Of a stretch of 7,504 nt of DNA, positions 6,136-7,504 are shown piece by piece. How positions within the stretch are numbered: the first letter of the stretch is position 1; every line of letters begins with the position of its first letter. The DNA comes from Flavobacteriaceae bacterium. GTDB taxonomy: Bacteria; Bacteroidota; Bacteroidia; Flavobacteriales; Flavobacteriaceae. The stretch lies in the NCBI GenBank assembly GCA_002702385.1, contig NZZF01000018.1:13055-20558 (forward strand), written 5' to 3'. The position numbers and the translations under genes are program-made. The notes under the pieces are model-generated. The model did not search any database and was not told the DNA's origin. It saw only the letters and a program-made list of their open reading frames with translations.

Positions 6136-6146
6136 TCGAGGTTTTT
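6121..6146. terminator. Bidirectional terminator overlapping the end of the CPBP gene
   Basis: The arms AAAAACCCCGA (6121-6131) and TCGAGGTTTTT (6136-6146) pair with one internal C-A mismatch around the loop ATAA, which contains part of the CPBP stop region (stop TAA at 6133-6135). Reading plus, the stem ends in a T-run; reading minus, GGGG is followed by TTTTTTATTTT. It thus serves the CPBP gene and the convergent gene ending at 6169. Confidence 0.82.
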
Positions 6147-6168
6147 AATAAGATTAATTTTCAATTTG

Positions 6169-6957
6169 TTAATCCCAAGTCGAATCAATAAATTGATAAA
6201 TTGAACTGGAAAAAGCAGTATTAAAGTCAGTCAAATCATTTTCCGTAACATACTTTCTGAAATTTTGCCAGTGTGAATTTTCACTTATGCCTTCACCTTC
6301 TTTATAAGAACGTCTATGTAAAATTGACTCTAATGAATCATAACCATCAAATGAAATACCATTTGCTTTAATTGACTCTGAATTTTCAAAAGATCCTGAT
6401 GTCACTAATGTTGCAGCTGCCCAGTTATAGCCTTTTACATCTTCAGTTTGAGGTTTAACAACTAGCTCACCCCAAGCTCTGTTGTTTTTAATAAATTTTT
6501 CTTTATCAGGATATGAAAATTTAAACTTATTAAACACAAAATAATTAGACCTTTCATTGTCCTGAATAGATGCGTTAACTTGCCAAAGTTCATTATCGCT
6601 TAATCCTTTCCAAGTCCATTGACTTGAGTCAGGAGCTTCTAGACCTAGTTCTTTAGCTGTTTCTGCAGAGAAAACATTACCAGCATTTGCAAATTGTTCT
6701 GGGCTACTGAAATGATGGAAAAAAACAAAAATATTTCTTTTTGAAAAAGATCTGAACATTCCCCATCCAGCCCATTTGCCATCTTCTACAGCTTGTTTAG
6801 CTAAAGGTTTATAATAGTTTTTATTAGCTTGGATAAATGCACCAATATTTCCTTCAACTTCAAGAACATGCATTCTTATTAGATAAGGGGATTCCTCTTG
6901 TGCATCTAACTTTAAAAAAGGAATTATAATTAATAATAAATAAATAATTTTTTTCAT
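6169..6957 (-). CDS. Secreted protein of the two-repeat alpha/beta family, hypothetical
   Basis: The 262-residue product has a type I signal peptide (MKKIIYLLLIIIPFLKLDAQ, cleavage after AQ at about residue 20). The first unit starts with strand YLIRMHVLEVE (25-35), then a helix GAFIQANKNYYKPLAKQAVEDG, a strand around WAGWGMFRSF, strand NIFVFFHHF (75-83) and a helix SPEQFANAG. The second starts NYFVFNKFKFSYPDKEKF (138-155), then NWAAATLVTSG (178-188), a helix around the SLESILHRR segment and a closing strand SSIYQFID. This is the pattern of two fused ferredoxin-like folds, as in the 3926 and 6968 proteins, though identity is low by eye. Tryptophans are unusually frequent. There are no cysteines and no lipobox. 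Only 10 bases separate it from the upstream gene's stop, so they form an operon, and a bidirectional terminator lies 22 bases after its stop. No function is recognised. Confidence 0.8.
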   Translation of the reverse strand: MKKIIYLLLIIIPFLKLDAQEESPYLIRMHVLEVEGNIGAFIQANKNYYKPLAKQAVEDGKWAGWGMFRSFSKRNIFVFFHHFSSPEQFANAGNVFSAETAKELGLEAPDSSQWTWKGLSDNELWQVNASIQDNERSNYFVFNKFKFSYPDKEKFIKNNRAWGELVVKPQTEDVKGYNWAAATLVTSGSFENSESIKANGISFDGYDSLESILHRRSYKEGEGISENSHWQNFRKYVTENDLTDFNTAFSSSIYQFIDSTWD

Positions 6958-6967
6958 AGTTATAATT

Positions 6968-7504
6968 TTACCATTGTTTAACCATTAATCTCATAAATCT
7001 TGTAACATTAGATCTTGTAGAATAATCTATTTCTGCATTCATTTTTTCTCTTTCTTTAACCATTTTTGGATTATCAGCAATCCATTTTTGGGTTGTCGAC
7101 CATGCATTCATGTAAGCTTCATAGCTTGGATATCCAGCTACAGTCCATGTATCACCATCGGAATGTGGGCCACCCACAATAATACCACCCGTCATCCAAT
7201 TATAGTCATCTCTTGGATATTTTGTTCTAATTGTATTTTGCATTTCTAGCCATTTGTTCTGATTATCTCTATCGCTAATATCATAGATGCTAACTACTTG
7301 AAATGGAAGATTTTCAGGTCCAAAATTTAAATTTCTCCATCCATTTCCAGAGAACACGGGTTCTATAAAATTATTAATTTTTGTTGCAAAAACTTGCCAT
7401 GCCATGTTGGTTTGAAAATCAGGAGTGTATAGCTTTGCCATATCCTCTGTTTCACCATTAAAAATAATTTCATGAGTAAAGTTTAAATCTCCAGGTGTAA
7501 ACAT
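6968..7504 (-). CDS. Secreted two-repeat alpha/beta family protein, N-terminus beyond right edge
   Basis: The reverse strand is open from the window edge to a stop at 6968, giving 178 residues. The ATG at the very edge is probably internal, not the true start: the protein lacks a signal peptide, and its FTHEIIF (residues 9-15) lines up with THRVVFL at residues 72-78 of the 3926 protein, so roughly 60 residues including the signal are missing. Shared layout with that protein includes the helix of the first unit (NMAWQVFATKINNF / NSAFWSDLINRV), the strand starting the second unit (FQVVSIYDI / YVQIWDI), DGDTWTVAGYPSYEAYM / DGATHWALVSGKNVDDH, and a C-terminal strand after RSNVTRF / ISNFTFE. Fold and role are as for its paralogues and unknown in detail. 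It is the upstream gene of an operon with 6957-6169. The gene is real and the paralogy is likely. Confidence 0.8.
   Translation of the reverse strand: MFTPGDLNFTHEIIFNGETEDMAKLYTPDFQTNMAWQVFATKINNFIEPVFSGNGWRNLNFGPENLPFQVVSIYDISDRDNQNKWLEMQNTIRTKYPRDDYNWMTGGIIVGGPHSDGDTWTVAGYPSYEAYMNAWSTTQKWIADNPKMVKEREKMNAEIDYSTRSNVTRFMRLMVKQW

Overview
This 7.5 kb window looks like chromosomal DNA of a marine-type member of the Bacteroidota, probably Flavobacteriia. The DNA is very AT-rich. Shine-Dalgarno sequences are mostly absent or weak. Almost every gene product carries an export signal: four have lipoprotein signals (two of them with acidic residues just after the lipid cysteine, as in Bacteroidota surface lipoproteins) and three have short type I signal peptides ending in 'AQ'. 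The best-recognised protein is a homologue of peptide-N-glycosidase F (PNGase F), an enzyme first known from the flavobacterium Elizabethkingia.

Left part (1-3780). A secreted or lipid-anchored N-acetylmuramoyl-L-alanine amidase (Amidase_2 type) runs off the left edge on the minus strand. Divergent from it is a two-gene unit: a small two-helix membrane protein whose end overlaps by 14 bases the start of a lipoprotein combining an Ig/ASH-like domain with a complete PNGase F module. All the catalytic residues and six disulfide cysteines I can compare are kept. Convergent to it is a lipid-anchored alpha/beta-hydrolase of the PHB-depolymerase/feruloyl-esterase (LpqC-like) group. Divergent from that is a small cysteine-containing lipoprotein of unknown role. 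Together these suggest cell-surface attack on glycoproteins, peptidoglycan and esterified polymers, but there is no SusC/SusD pair or glycoside hydrolase in view.

Right part (3926-7504). Three secreted proteins seem to belong to one divergent family built from two ferredoxin-like (dimeric alpha/beta barrel type) repeats: 3926-4624 on the plus strand, and 6169-6957 and 6968-7504 (cut by the right edge) as a tight minus-strand pair. Between them lie a small secreted beta-rich protein of unknown function, cotranscribed with the first family member, and a CPBP-family (CAAX/Abi) intramembrane endopeptidase with all its motifs. A strong terminator follows the small secreted gene, with a third repeat arm that allows an alternative hairpin. 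A bidirectional terminator overlaps the stop codon of the CPBP gene and separates it from the convergent pair.

No RNA genes, insertion sequences, CRISPR arrays or phage genes are visible, and no intergenic gap exceeds about 170 bases.
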